DNA of 64,000 nt from Clostridiales bacterium. GTDB taxonomy: Bacteria; Bacillota; Clostridia; Saccharofermentanales; Saccharofermentanaceae. The notes below the pieces were generated by a model that did not search any database, had not been told where the DNA came from, and saw nothing but the letters and a program-made list of their open reading frames with translations. Below, piece by piece: positions 38,401-53,400 of this stretch (the first letter of the stretch is position 1; every line of letters begins with the position of its first letter). The stretch spans positions 1 to 64,000 of the forward strand of contig JAFZLF010000001.1 of the NCBI GenBank assembly GCA_017551625.1. The letters are read 5' to 3'. The translations under genes and the position numbers were made by a program.

Positions 38401-41400
38401 CCGGAGCAGTTAGCATACCTGCTTAACGGAGAAGATATCTCCGTATATACGCCGATTCCGAAAGCAGAAGAGAAGGAGTACTATCCGATGTCTTCTGCTC
38501 AGAAGAGAACGTATCTTATCTGCCAGATGGATCCCGACGGTATCCTTTATAACATGCCGCAGAACCTGAGGATCAGGGGAGAAGTGCGTCCCGAAGCTTT
38601 AAAGGATGCTCTTCAGAAAATACTGGACCGTCACGAGATCCTGCGAACGCAGTTCCTGATGGTAAACGGTGAGCCGATGCAGAAGGTCCTTTCCCATGTG
38701 GATGCGGATTTCGAATACATCCGCGATACCGAAACATCGGAAGAAGATCTGATCGCCGGATTCCTGAGACCTTTCGATCTAGGAAAGCTTCCTCTCGTGC
38801 GTGTACAGCTTATTGACCGGGGAGATCATCACCTTCTGAACATTGACATGCACCATATCGTCGGAGACGGAATGAGTGTAGGAACATTCACGAAAGAACT
38901 GAATGCGCTTTATAACGGAGAAGAACTTCCGTCTCTTACACGCCAGTTCAAAGATTACAGCGAATGGATGAGAACGAGGGATCTGTCAGCTCAGGCAGAA
39001 TACTGGAAGAGCCAGTTTGAAGAAGATATCCCTGTACTGGATATGCCTCTTGATTTCGTAAGACCGCAGGAGCAGACCTACAACGGTGCAACGATCTATA
39101 GAAGTACGGGCAAAGAGCTTCTTGAGAAGATTAGAAAGACTGCAAGTTCGACAGGGACTACTGAATTCATGGTTCTTTTATCCGCCGCGATGGTCCTCCT
39201 TTCAAAATACAGCCGTCAGGAAGATATCGTCATCGGCTCTCCCATCAGTGGAAGAACACATAAAGATACCGAAAGCATGCTCGGTATGTTCATTAACACG
39301 CTGGCCATGCGCGGAAGACCGGAAGGAAAGAAGACATATCTCGAGTTCCTTTCCGAAATCAAGGAGACCTGTCTGAAGGCCTACGAGAATCAGGAATATC
39401 CATTTGAAGAACTGGTCGAGGCGGTCAATGTGGTTCGGGATATGTCAAGAAACCCGCTGTTTGATGTCATGCTGGTTCTCCAGAATAACGAGGAGGAGTC
39501 GATCCACCTTAACGGAACGGAAGCAGAATATGCTGAAAGCAGAGATACGATTGCAAAACTAGATCTTACATTCAATATCTGGGAGCAGGAAGGCGCCTAT
39601 GAGATCGGCCTTGAATACTGTACGGCGCTGTTTAAGAATGAGAGTGCAGAAGACATACTGTCGCACTTTATCGTGGCACTGGATGCACTGACATCTAACC
39701 CTGAAGGGAAACTGGACGATCTTGAACTTCTGACAGAAAAGGACCTTGCGATCTGGGAGAAGTACAATTCCACGGCCGAAGAGATCCCGGAAGAGAGCCT
39801 GGAAAATCTTGTCCACCTGCAGTGCCTGAAGACCCCGGAAAAGATCGCGGTAGTCAATGGTGGAGATAGACTGACCTATGCGCAGTTGTGGTCAAAGGTG
39901 GAAAAATTAGCCGGATATCTGCACGTCAAAGGATATGGCCGGGAAGACTGTATCGCAGTAAGCGGTGAAAGAAGTGTCTGGACGATCGTAAATATCTTAG
40001 GTATTCTGGCAGCGGGATGTACGTATGTGCCGGAAAATCCGGAGTATCCGGAAGATCGAAACAGATATATGTTTGAAAACAGCAGGTGTAAAGAACGGCT
40101 GGATAAAAACAGTTACTTCTCGGGAAATATGGAATCCTGTGAGGCCTTTTGCTGTGAAAGTGCTCCGGACACCGTAGCCTATACGATCTACACATCCGGA
40201 AGTACGGGTGTGCCGAAGGGCGTAGTCATCAAGCATGCTGCAGCAGCAAATACGATTCTGGATATCAACCGCAAATTCAATGTGGACGAAAATAGCTGTA
40301 TCATCGGTCTTTCTGCTTACAGTTTCGACCTTTCGGTATATGACATTTTCGGCGCGCTGAGTACGGGCGCCAAACTCGTGATCGTAAATGATCAGAGAGA
40401 TTCCGCGGAGATCCGCAAGATCATTAACGAAGAGAATGTAACCTTCTGGAATTCCGTTCCGGCCATCATGTCCATGTATTTAATGGATGGAGGAAAGGGC
40501 TGTGAAAGCCTGAAAGATGTGCTCTTAAGCGGTGACTGGATTCCGGTCACACTTCCGGACCAGATTCGGGAAGCGTTTATAAATACAAAAGTGTGCAGCC
40601 TTGGTGGCGCTACCGAAGGATCGATCTGGTCGATCTATTATCCGATCGGAGAAGTTCCGCAAGGTGCGAAAAGTATCCCGTATGGAATTCCTCTTGCGAA
40701 TCAGCAGATGCTCGTCCTGAATTCCAGCGGCAAACTCTGTCCGGTTGGAACAATCGGAGAGATCTGCATTGCAGGTAAAGGGGTCGCGGAAGGCTATGCG
40801 AATCAGCCGGAAAAGACGGCGGCAGCTTTTGTCAGCCATCCTCAATTCGGATATATCTACCACACAGGAGACGTTGGAAGGATGTGCCTGGAGGGATATA
40901 TCGAGTTCCTGGGTCGACTGGATGACCAGTTGAAGATCCGAGGATTCAGAATTGAGCTTGGCGAGATTGAGAGCCGCATCCGTGCCATCGAAGAAATCAA
41001 GGACTGCGCCGTGATCGCAAGAGCAGATACAAACGGAGATAAGTCGATTTGTGCATATCTCGTTGGCGACCAAGAGATCTCAGTATCCTCTGTCCGTGAA
41101 GAATTGAAGAAGTCTCTACCGGATTACATGATCCCTTCTTATCTCATGCAGATCGAGAAGATCCCGGTCACAAGAAACGGTAAGGTAGATAAACGCGCAC
41201 TGCCGGTAATCGAGGCGAAAACAGGAAATGAATATGTCGCGCCGAGAGATGAGATCGAAGATGCGATCTGTAATATCTTCAGCGAGATCCTGAATGTAGA
41301 GAAGGTAAGCATCAAAGACAGTTTCTTCGCTTTGGGCGGACATTCACTTCGCGCGACGAAACTGGTGAACCGGATCGAAGAGAAGACCGGCAAGAGGATC

Positions 41401-44400
41401 GTACTGAAAGAAGTCTTCAGTCATCCGACGCCGGAACAGTTAGCAGAACTTATAAACGGAGAAACCGCTTCTGAATATGTATCGATTCCTCGTGCAGAGG
41501 AGAAGGAATACTATCCGATGTCTTCTGCGCAGAAGAGAACATATCTTATCTGCCAGATGGATCCGGACGGAATTCTTTATAACATGCCGCAGAATCTGAG
41601 ACTTAAGGGAGAAGTGCGCCCTGAAGCCTTGAAAGAAGCACTTCAGAGACTGATCGACCGTCACGAGATCTTAAGGACACAGTTCCTGATGGTCGATGGC
41701 GAGCCGGTGCAAAAGATCCTGTCGCATGTAGATGCAGATTTTGAATACATCCGCGATGCGGAGACGACAGAAGAAGAGCTGATCTCCCGTTTCGTCAGAC
41801 CTTTTGACCTGAGTAAACTGCCACTTGTCCGCATACAGCTGATCGACCGGGGAACCCATCACCTTCTGAACATCGATATGCACCATATTGTCGGTGATGG
41901 AATGAGTGTCGGTACATTCACCAAGGAATTGAACTCGCTTTATAACGGAGAAGAACTACAGCCCCTCACGCACCAGTTCAAGGACTATAGCGAATGGATG
42001 CGGACAAGAGATCTGTCTTTTCAGGCAGAATACTGGAAGGGGCAGTTTGAAGAAGACATCCCTGTACTGGATATGCCGCTTGATTTCGTAAGACCACAGG
42101 AGCAGAGCTATAGTGGTGCGATGGTATATGGAAAAACAGGAAAGACCCTATGTGAGAATATCAAGAAGATTTCTTCTCAAACCGGAACCACCGAGTTTAT
42201 GGTGCTTCTATCTGCAACTATGGTCCTTCTTTCAAGATACAGCCGACAGGAAGATATCGTCATCGGATCACCAATCAGTGGAAGAACACATAAAGATACC
42301 GAGAGTATGCTCGGTATGTTCATCAATACTCTTGCTATGAGAGGCAGACCAGAAGGAAAAAAGACATATCTCGAATTCCTTTTCGAGATGAAAGAGACCT
42401 GCCTGAAGGCTTATGAGAACCAGGAGTATCCGTTTGAGGAACTGGTTGAAGCAGTTGATGTTGTCCGCGATATGTCCAGGAATCCGCTTTTTGACGTGAT
42501 GCTGGTCCTCCAGAATAACGAAGAGGAGTCGATCCGCCTGAAAGGCGCTGAAGCAGAATACGCAGATGCAAAAGATACGGTTGCTAAGCTGGATCTCACG
42601 TTCAATATCTGGGAGATAGAGGGAGAGTATGAGATTGCCCTGGAGTACTGCACAGCGCTTTTCAAAGAGGAGAGCGCGCAGTCGATTCTGGATCATTTCG
42701 TAGTGCTTCTTGAAAAACTTGTAGCAGCACCGGATGCGAGAATCTCCCAGTTGGATATGCTCGGTGAAAACGAGCGAACAATGATCGTTTCGGATTTCAA
42801 CGATACATCTGTTGAGTATCCGAAGGACAAGACGATCGTCGAACTGTTTGAGGAACAGGTTGAAAAGACCCCGGATAACGTAGCTGTAGTCTTTGAAGAG
42901 GAATCTTTGACCTATGCACAGCTGAATGAAAAGGCAAATCAGATCGCCGGAAGATTAAGAGATCTTGGGGTAAAACCGGATGATCTTGTAGCCATGCTGA
43001 CGGAAAGAAGCCTTGAGATGATCGTCGGTATCTTCGGTATCTTAAAGGCCGGTGGTGCCTATGTCCCGATGGATCCGAACTATCCGAAGGACAGACTTTC
43101 CTATATGCTCGAGGACGCAATGCCGAAAGCGGTTCTTACATATAAGGCGGACATTGAGACCAAAATCCCTGTGCTTGATCTGGGAGAAAAGGAGCTCTAT
43201 TCAGGAGCCGTGGAGAATCTGACGAGAGTGAATAAGCCGGACGATCTGATCTACTGCATCTATACCTCCGGAACGACAGGAAAGCCGAAGGGCGTTCTGA
43301 TCGAGCATCAGGGCATCAGCAATCTCGCTACTTTCTATATCCGTGAACATAATGTAGGTCCTAAGGATAAGTTCCTGATGTTCGCCAGCTATTGCTTCGA
43401 TGCTTCTGTTACCGAGATCATGACGAGCCTTCTGAGCGGCGCACAACTGCATGTCGCATCTTCTGATCTTCGTGGGGATACGATCCGTCTGGAGAAGTAT
43501 ATTCTGGAAAAAGAAATCTCTATCGCACTTCTCCCGCCGGCGCTTCTTGAGCAGTTAAACGTCAAGGGACCGAGAGTGATCATTACGGCCGGATCGGAAG
43601 CATCCCGAAGGATCATCGAAAACAACAAGCATATTCCTGTTTATTCCAATGACTATGGTCCGACAGAAGGATCTGTATGCGCGACAGTCTGGAAACATGC
43701 AAGTTCCGATGTTCTTCCGCAGAGGATCCCGATCGGAAAACCGATCAGTAACAAGCAGATCTATATCGTACAGGGAGACCATCTCTGTGGTATCGGTGTT
43801 CCGGGTGAACTCTGCATCGCCGGCGTGGGTATTGCCAGAGGATATCTGAACAGACCGGAACTGACAACTGAGAAGTTCGTCAATAATCCGTTTGGTGAAG
43901 GCAGGATGTACCATACCGGCGACCTGGCCAGATGGATGCCAGATGGAAATATTGACTATATGGGCCGAATCGACGAACAGGTGAAGATCCGCGGTTTCCG
44001 TGTGGAACTTGGCGAGATCGAGAGCCGCATCCGGAATATGGAATCGGTCAAGGATTGTGCTGTGATCGCAAGACAAGATGTTCGCGGCGAGAAGGCGATC
44101 TACGCCTATGTTGTTGGGGATGAGGGAATCAGTGTATCTTCGGTCAGAACTGAGTTGGAGAAGACACTTCCGGATTACATGATCCCTTCCTATCTCATGC
44201 AGATCGAGAAGATCCCCATGACGAGAAACGGAAAACTCGATAAGCGCGCCCTCCCGGATATCGAAGCGAAGACGGCGAATGAATATATTGCTCCGAGAAC
44301 AGCGGAAGAAACAGCTCTGTGCGAAGCCTTCCAGTCGATGCTTGGTGCAGAAAAAGTCGGCGTAAAGGATTCTTTCTTTGAACTTGGAGGCGATTCCATT

Positions 44401-47400
44401 AAAGCGATCCGAGTGGTTTCGATCATGCGTGCAAAAGGCTATATGGTCGCTGTGAAGGACATCCTGAACAGACGCACCCCGGAGAATATTGCTCTGTATG
44501 TAAGTAAGGCGGAAATGGAATCCTATGAACAGGGTGAAGTGACGGGGCTTGTTGTATCCACACCGATCATGCGGCAGTTCTCTGCATGGAATCTGAAGAA
44601 ACCTTGGCACTTCAATCAGTCAGTGATGATTCCTGTCGATGCTGAACTGGAAGTGATCCGAAAAGCACTGGATGAACTTGTCCGTCATCACGACATCCTG
44701 CGAGCCGTGTACAACGGGGATGAACTTGAGATTTTAAGTTTTGAAAAGAGCAGGAAGTATGATTTCTCTGAATATGACGTAATAGGACATGAGAATGTTG
44801 AAGAGGAAGTAAATGCCATCTGCACAGGTATTCAGGAGAGTATCGATCTTGAAAATGGTCCGTTGATGAAAACGGCTCTATTTGATACGGACGATGGAAA
44901 ATACCTCCTGATTTGTATCCATCACTATGCAGTAGATGGAGTCTCCTGGAGAATTTTATTGGAGGACCTTCATACTGCAATGGACGGGTATGCAAAGGAT
45001 CAGGAAGTGAAGCTTCCTTCTAAGACGGCTTCGTTTGTGGAGTGGAGTCGGGCCTTGGACGAGTTCCGCGCTTCGGAAGTGCTGAAGGAAGAAAAAGATG
45101 TCTGGATGCACTTTGAGAATGAAAAAGAAAATGCCCGTCTCTTGCTTTCTTCAGAAGCACGTTCGGAAGAGATCAATGGTGCAAAGTCGTTTGAGTTAAG
45201 CGAAAAGGAGACGGAGGATCTTCTTTTCTATGCGGGAAAGGCATATAATACGCGGATCAACGATCTGCTTCTGGCATCTCTTGGTATGGCAGTCGGCAAA
45301 TTGACCGGCCAGTCGACTATATCTGTAGCCATGGAGGGACATGGCCGTGAAAAGATCCATCGGTCGATCAATACCAATCGAACTGTCGGATGGTTTACCA
45401 CGCTGAGTCCGGTCATTCTGCGATGCTTGGAAGATACGGAAACGTCTGTTGTCGATACCAAGGATATGCTTCGCGAGATTCCCAATAACGGCATCGGGTA
45501 TGGTCTTTTGTTTGATACCGACCTGAGCTCCTGTGTGGATATTTTCTTTAACTATCTGGGTGAGATCGACAGCGAGAATGGTACTGAAAGTAAAGAAAAC
45601 TTCTCCCTTCCGCAGGGAGAAAGTATTTCTTCCGAAAACCGCATGCCGGGTATCTTCAGTATCAATGCGCTTGTGGAAAATAAGAGGTTTATCCTTGCAC
45701 TTACTTATAATAACTGCGCAGGGGAATATGCAGAAAGATTCTTAGATCTTTACCAATCTTCGCTGAAACAGGTGATTTCCTGGTGTGTAAAGCAGAAGGG
45801 AGTACATATCACAGAAAGTGACATGTATAAACTAACACCGCTGCAGGAAGGCATGTATTTCCATAATCAGCTGAATCATGAGGACTCCAGTTATAATCTT
45901 CAGTCGTCCTTCAAGACGAATATGAGGATCGATCCTTCTTACTTGAGATGGAGTCTTGATTGCCTTTCTGAAAAGTATGAGGTGCTGAAAACGGCTGTTT
46001 CGGAGACGAAGTCAGGTAATTTCATCAAGCAGTATATTGCCGAGGGAAGAAAACTTGAGCTTTCCACGAAAAAGTACGAAGAACCGTGCAGTGAAGATCT
46101 GGTAAAAGCATATTCATCCGAAGATCTCAAACGCGGATATGACCTTGCGGCAGATTCTCTGATGCGTGCGGCGATTCTTTCCTTCTCTGACTGTGATGTG
46201 TTGTTTGTCAGCAGCCATCATATCATCATGGACGGCTGGTGTATCAATCTCGTATTTGGAGACCTTGTAAGATTCTATAACCTTTTCCTTTCCGGAAAAG
46301 ATATGGTATCTGTTCATAAGCTCGCCGAAGATGAGAAAAGATTTGTTCTGCCATTCAGAGAATATGTGGAATGGATCCAGAGCATTAAAAAGACCGAACT
46401 CGAAAACTTCTGGAAGGAATATCTTGAAGAATATGAATCTCTCGCACAGATCACACCTCTTCAAACAGTGAAAGAAAAGACGGACGAACCTGTAAGAGAA
46501 GAACTTCTTGTTCTTGATCCGGAGGTGACCGGAAAACTTCAGGATCTGGCTAAACGATGTGATGCCACCATCAGCACTGTATCCCAGCTGGCTGTGGGAC
46601 TTCTTCTTCAGAAACACTGCGGTACGGATGATGTCCTGATCGGAAATGTTGTATCCGGAAGAAATGCTCCGCTTAAGGGTATTGAAAATGCGGTAGGCAT
46701 GTTCATCAATACTGTGCCGCTGCGTATTCATGCAGAGCAAAAAGATGTCACGATCGGTTCTATGCTCCGCCGCCTGCAGGAAGAGAATAATGAGAGTAAC
46801 AGTTATGATCATGCCTCTTTGAGTGAAATCAAGATCGGAGGTAGGAATGTCTCCGACTATATCAAGCACTTGTTTGTATTTGAAAACTATCCGGGAACAG
46901 ATGAGATGAGTGAGGAAAATTCAGAGGGAAAGACTCTCGTTCTGGAAGACCTTTTTGCCAGAGAACAGACGAACTACGATCTTTCTGTCGCTGCATTTGT
47001 AATGGGGAATGAACTGGCATTCAAACTGTCTTATGATCCCGGAAAGTTTGCATCGAGCGATATTCTGTTGATCAGATCCCATCTGGAGATGATCGTTCGT
47101 CAACTGGCTGAAAATGCCGAAACAAAAGTCTGTGACATTACAGTATGTGACGACAAAGAAAGAGATATTGTTCTTAAATCTTTCAACGACACCTATGTCG
47201 AGTATCCGAAGAATAAGACGCTTGTAGAACTTTTTGAAGAGCAGGTCGAAAAGACTCCGGATAACATTGCAGTCGTGTTTGAAGAGAAAAGCCTGACATA
47301 CGAACAACTGAATGCAAAGGCAAATCAGATAGCCCATAGATTGAGGAATATCGGTGTGAGACCAGATGATTTTGTAGCTATGCTTACGGAGCGAAGTCTG

Positions 47401-50400
47401 GAGATGATTATTGGTCTCTTCGGTATTCTCAAAGCCGGTGGTGCGTATGTACCGATGGATCCGTCCTATCCGGACGATCGCATTTCTTATATGCTCGAAG
47501 ATTGCCAGCCGAAAGCAGTTCTGACGTACAGGACTTTAATCATCACAGAGATACCGGTGCTCAATTTGGAAAAGAAGGATCTTTATGATGGGCCTTCAGA
47601 GAATCCGAAGCATATCAGCCGTTCGGAAAACCTTGCTTATTGTATCTATACATCCGGAACAACTGGAAAACCGAAGGGTGTTTTGATTGAAAACCGAAGT
47701 GTATGTAATCTTGCATCATATCTGAGAAATGAAATAGACATTTCGGAAAGCGACCATGTGATGATGTTTGCAAATTACATCTTTGACGGTTCCGTTTGGG
47801 AGATCCTGACTTCTGTGATGAATGGGGCTGCGCTATATATTCCGACAGATATAACGATCAGGGATATGGATTCAATGAAGAGATTTGTGTCGGGAAACCA
47901 TATCAATGTATCCTATTTCCCACCGCAGTACTATGAGCAGGGTAAATTTGCTCTTGATAAGTACGTCATTACTGCAGGTTCTTCGGCTAATCTGTCTGTA
48001 GTCAGATCCATTTTGAAAAACTGCAGCTATATTAACTCCTACGGACCGACGGAAGCGACTGTATGTATTAGTAACTGGATATGCGAAAAGGGCGATTGTC
48101 CGGAGCATATTACTATTGGTAAGCCGATCAATAATGTAAAAATCTATGTTGTCCAGGGAGATACGCTTTGCGGAGTCGGCATCCCGGGAGAACTTTGTGT
48201 GGGTGGTGAAAGCCTCGCAAGAGGGTATTTGCATCTTCCAGAACTGACAGAAGAAAAGTTTGTCAACAATCCATTTGGCGAAGGAAAAATGTACCATACA
48301 GGCGACCTTGTAAGGTGGCTGCCTGACGGGAATATTGAATTCTTAGGCCGAATTGATGAGCAGGTGAAGATCCGTGGATTCAGAATCGAACTTGGTGAGA
48401 TCGAGAGTCGTATACGGGAACTGGAGGCAGTAAGAGATTGTGCGGTAATTGCCAGATCGGATGAAAACGGAGAAAAATCGATTCATGCATATATCGTTGG
48501 AGATGAGAACCTCAGTGTATCCGATATCAGAGAAGAACTGGCCAAGACGCTTCCGGATTACATGATTCCTTCTTACATGATGAGAATCGAGAAGATCCCG
48601 ATGACGAGAAACGGAAAACTCGACGTGCGCGCGCTTCCGCAGATCAATGTGAGAACAGAAAAAGAGTATGTCGCGCCGAGGACGGAAGAAGAAGCGGCCC
48701 TTTGCGATGCATTCAAAACTATGCTTGGAGCTGAAATGGTTGGAGTGAAGGATTCCTTCTTTGAGATCGGCGGAGATTCTATAAAGGCGATCCGAGTAGT
48801 ATCCGCCATGCGTGCAAAAGGATATACAGTAACCGTGAAGGATATCCTGAACAGGCGCACTCCGGAAAACATTGCACTTTGCGTAAGTAAGGCAGAAAGC
48901 GAATCCTACGAACAGGGTGAAGTGACCGGCCTTGTTATCCCAACGCCGATGATGCACCAGTTTAAAGCATGGAATATGAGTAAACCGTGGCACTTTAATC
49001 AGTCCATGATGATCCCAGTCGATGCTGAATCAGATGTAATACGGAGCGCGCTGACAGAGATTGTTCGACACCATGACATTTTAAGAGCTGTGTATTCCGG
49101 GGATTCTCTTGAGATCCTAAGCATGGAAAAGAGCAGACTGTTCGATTATTCCGAACATGACGTAAGAGGAATTGCAAGTTTTGAAGAAGCGGTAGATAAC
49201 ATATGTACTGGTATTCAGGCAAGTATCGATCTTCAGAGCGGTCCTTTAATGAAGACTGCCCTGTTTGAAACGGACTTTGGAAAGTATTTGCTGATCTGTA
49301 TCCACCACTATGCAGTAGATGGTGTATCCTGGAGGATCCTGCTGGAGGATCTCAGCACTGCAATTGAATCTTGTAAGGATGGGCAGAAAGTGAAACTGCC
49401 TGCCAAGACGGCTTCGTTTATCGAGTGGAGTCAGATGTTGGAGGAGTATCGTTCAGCAGAAGAATTGCTTGAAGAGAAGGAGTTCTGGAATCGTTTCGAG
49501 AAGCAGAAAGAAGAGACTCGTCTCCTGATCAGCGAAAAAGATCGAACGGAAGAATTTGATGGTGCAGTCACCTTTGAGTTGTCTGAAAGCGTAACTGAAG
49601 ATCTATTGCGCCGTTCGGGAAGAGCATACAATACCCGGATCAACGAGTTGCTTCTGGCAGCGCTCGGTATGGCGGTTGGTAGACTGACAAATCAGGAAAA
49701 TGTAGCCGTAGGCATAGAGGGTCATGGACGTGAGAAACTCCATAAACCGGTCAATATTGATCGGACAGTTGGCTGGTTTACTTCACTTTATCCAGTAGTA
49801 TTAGGCTGCACCCCGAAAGTTGAAGAATCGATCGTTCACACCAAGGACATGTTAAGAGATATTCCCAATAACGGAATCGGGTACGGCATGCTGTTTGATA
49901 CGGATCTGAATTCTTGTGTGGATATCTTCTTCAACTATTTGGGTGAGATGGATAGTGAGAAAGGAGACGAAAGTAAGGAGACGATTAAGCTTCCTCAGGG
50001 CGATAGCAGAGATCCGGAAAACCGCATGCCGGGCTTGTTAGGTATTAATTCGTTCGTTTCGGATCAGAGATTCGTTTGTGCATTGACGTATAACAACTGC
50101 ACAAAAGAGTATGCAGAAAAGTTTATGGACCTGTACCGCAGTGCACTGGAAGAAGTGGTAGCCTGGTGTGTTGAACAAGAAAAAGTACATGTTACAGAAA
50201 GCGATATGTATAGACTCACGCCGCTTCAGGAAGGCATGTATTTCCATAACCAGCTGAATCCGGAGGATGCCAGTTACAAGCTGCAATCGTGTTTTAAAAC
50301 GAATCGAAGGATCGATCCGTCCTGCCTGAGGGTGAGCCTGGATTGCCTTTGTGAAAAGTACGAAGTGCTGAAGACGGCTATTTCCGAGACAAAATCAAGT

Positions 50401-53400
50401 GGTGCTGTCAGACAGTATATCGTACCGGATAGATATCTCGAAATAACAGAGAGGAAATACGAGGAGAACTACAGTGATGCATTAGTGATGGCTTATTCAT
50501 CTGAAGATCTGAAACGAGGATATGATCTGAAAGTAGATGCATTAATGCGCGCGGCTATTCTTTCTTTCTCTGATTGTGATGTCTTGTTTATCAGTAGTCA
50601 CCATATCATTACGGACGGCTGGTGTATCAATCTCGTATTCGGAGATCTTGTGAGATACTATAACCTCAACCTTGCCGGAGATAGCGAGGAGGCTCTCATA
50701 AAAGTTGCCGAAGATGAGAAAAGATTTATCCTGCCATTCCGGGATTATGTGGAGTGGATCCAGACGGTAAAGAAATCTGAAACAGAGAAGTTCTGGAGAG
50801 AGTACGTGGAAGATTATGATTCTCTGGCAGAGTTTTCGCCGATCGAGAGTGTAATAGAAAAGCCTGAAGAGCAAGTCAGGGAAGAACTGCTGACGATCGA
50901 TCCGGAAACGACAGAGAAAATCAATACTCTGGCCAAGCGTTGTGATGCGACCATCAGCACGGTTTCCCAGCTGGCCGTGGGTCTTCTTCTTCAGAAACAC
51001 TGCGGTACGAATGATGTGCTGATCGGAAATGTTGTTTCTGGAAGAAATGTTCCTTTGAAGGGTGTCGAGAATGCTGTAGGCATGTTCATCAATACTGTGC
51101 CGCTTCGTATCCGTACTGAGAACAAAGATGACACCATCGAAAGTATGCTTCGGAATCTGCAGACCTCAAACAGCGAAAGTAATAGTTATGACCACGCTTC
51201 GTTAAGTGACATAAAGATCGGCGGAAGGAATGTTTCTGAATATATCAAGCTTCTGTTTGTATTTGAAAACTATCCGGGAGTAGACGAGGGTACAGCAGAA
51301 ACCGATTCGGACAGAGAACTTGTTCTGGACCCTGTGTATGGTAGAGAACAGACGAATTACGACCTGTCGATATCTGCATTTACTTTGGACGGAAAACTCG
51401 TATTCAGCTTCGCATATGATCCCGGAAAACTCACAACGGGGAATATCCGGCTGATCTCGTCTCATTTGGAGAAGATCGTCCGTCAGATGGCTGAAAAACC
51501 TGAAATCAAAATCAGTAACGTGACAGTATGCAGCGATAAAGAACGTGAACTTATTCTCAATAACTTTAACGATACCTATGCCGAGTATCCGAAAGAGGCA
51601 ACGATCGTAGAGTTGTTTGAAGATCAGGTCGAAAAGACCCCGAATAACATGGCGGTCGTATTTGGGGATAAGCGCCTTACTTACTCTGAATTGAATGCAA
51701 AGGCCAATCAACTGGCATACAGATTGAGAGATCTTGACGTAAGACCGGATGATTGTGTAGTGATCCTGGCTGAAAGAAGCATAGAAATTGTAGCCGGTAT
51801 TCTCGGTATCCTCAAGGCCGGAGGCGCATATGTACCTGTGGATCCGACATATCCGGAAGACAGAATACGCTTCATTCTCGATGACTGTACACCTAAGGCG
51901 GTCATCACGTATACGGAAACTCATGTCAACCTGCCTTCAGAGATCCCGGTAATCGACTTGGCCGATGATACAGTCTTTAGCGGCAAGCTTGAAGACCCGA
52001 AACAGGTGAATAACGCAAACGATGTTGCCTATTGCATCTACACATCCGGAACCACTGGCAAGCCCAAGGGTGTGCTGGTTGAAAATAGAAACGTTGTAAA
52101 ACTTGTGAAGAACTGTGATTATACAGAACTGAATGAGAAGACAATCATTCTTCAGACGGGGCAGATGATGTTCGATGCTTCTACATTTGAGGTGTGGGGA
52201 ACACTGTTAAATGGTGGCTGTGTACATCTGATTTCTAAGGATGTGCTCTTGAATGTTCATGCATTTAAGGCGTACATGCTGGAAAATAAGATCAACACGT
52301 TGTTTATCACTACAGCACTTTTTAATCAGTTCATCAGCGAGGATAGAGAAGTGTTCAACAGCCTTGACCACTTGATGTTCGGCGGTGAGGCTACTTCCGA
52401 AAAGCATGTCCGGATCCTGAGTGATCAGAAAAATGGTATTGATTTCAGAAACGTATATGGTCCTACAGAGACGACAACATTTGCGACGCATTATATCATT
52501 GATGCGGCTGTGGCTAAAACACCTATTGGAAAGCCGATATCGAATACCACTGCATATGTTGTGCAGGGAGAAGATCTTTGCGGAATCGGTGTGCCGGGTG
52601 AACTGTGCATTGGCGGAGATGGAGTTGCGAGAGGATATCTTAACAGACCCGAACTTACAGAAGAAAAGTTTGTTAAAAATCCGTTTGGCGAAGGAAAGAT
52701 GTATCACACAGGCGACCTGGTAAGATGGCTCCCTGACGGGAATATCGAATTCTTGGGCCGAATCGATGATCAGGTAAAGATCAGAGGATTCCGAATCGAA
52801 CTTGGAGAGATCGAAAGCCGGATCCGTCAACTTGAAAAGATCAAAGATTGCGCAGTGATCGCAAAGCCTGACGCAAGCGGCGAAAAGTCGATTTTTGCGT
52901 ACATAGTGGGAAATGAAGATATCAGTGTGTCAGAAATAAAAGATGAGCTGGCACAGAACATGCCGGATTACATGATTCCCTCCTATATGATGCAGATAGA
53001 AAGCATTCCTTTGACAAGGAACGGAAAACTCGACAAACGTGCCCTCCCGGAGATCGAAATAAAAACAGGAAGCGAGTATGTGGCACCTGAAAATGAGACC
53101 GAAGAAATCATTTGCCGTATTTATAGCGAGATCCTGAATGTGGAGAAGGTCAGCATCAAGGACAGTTTCTTTGCTTTGGGTGGACATTCCCTGCGTGCGA
53201 CAAGACTGGTGAACCGAATCGAAGAGAAGACCGGCGTTCGGATCGCACTGAAAGACGTTTTCAGTAGCCCGACCCCGGAAAAACTGACTGAACTTGTATC
53301 TGGAGATAAGGCGGAAGAATATGTTCCGATTCCCAAAGCTTCGGAAAAAGAGTACTACCCGATGTCTTCTGCACAAAAGAGGATATACATGATCTGTCAG

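Noticed and set aside
38451..39700. Possible heterocyclization (Cy) domain before the Cys-specific A domain
   Set aside because: The domain has the ordinary HHIVGDG motif and not DxxxxDxxS, so thiazoline formation is not supported.
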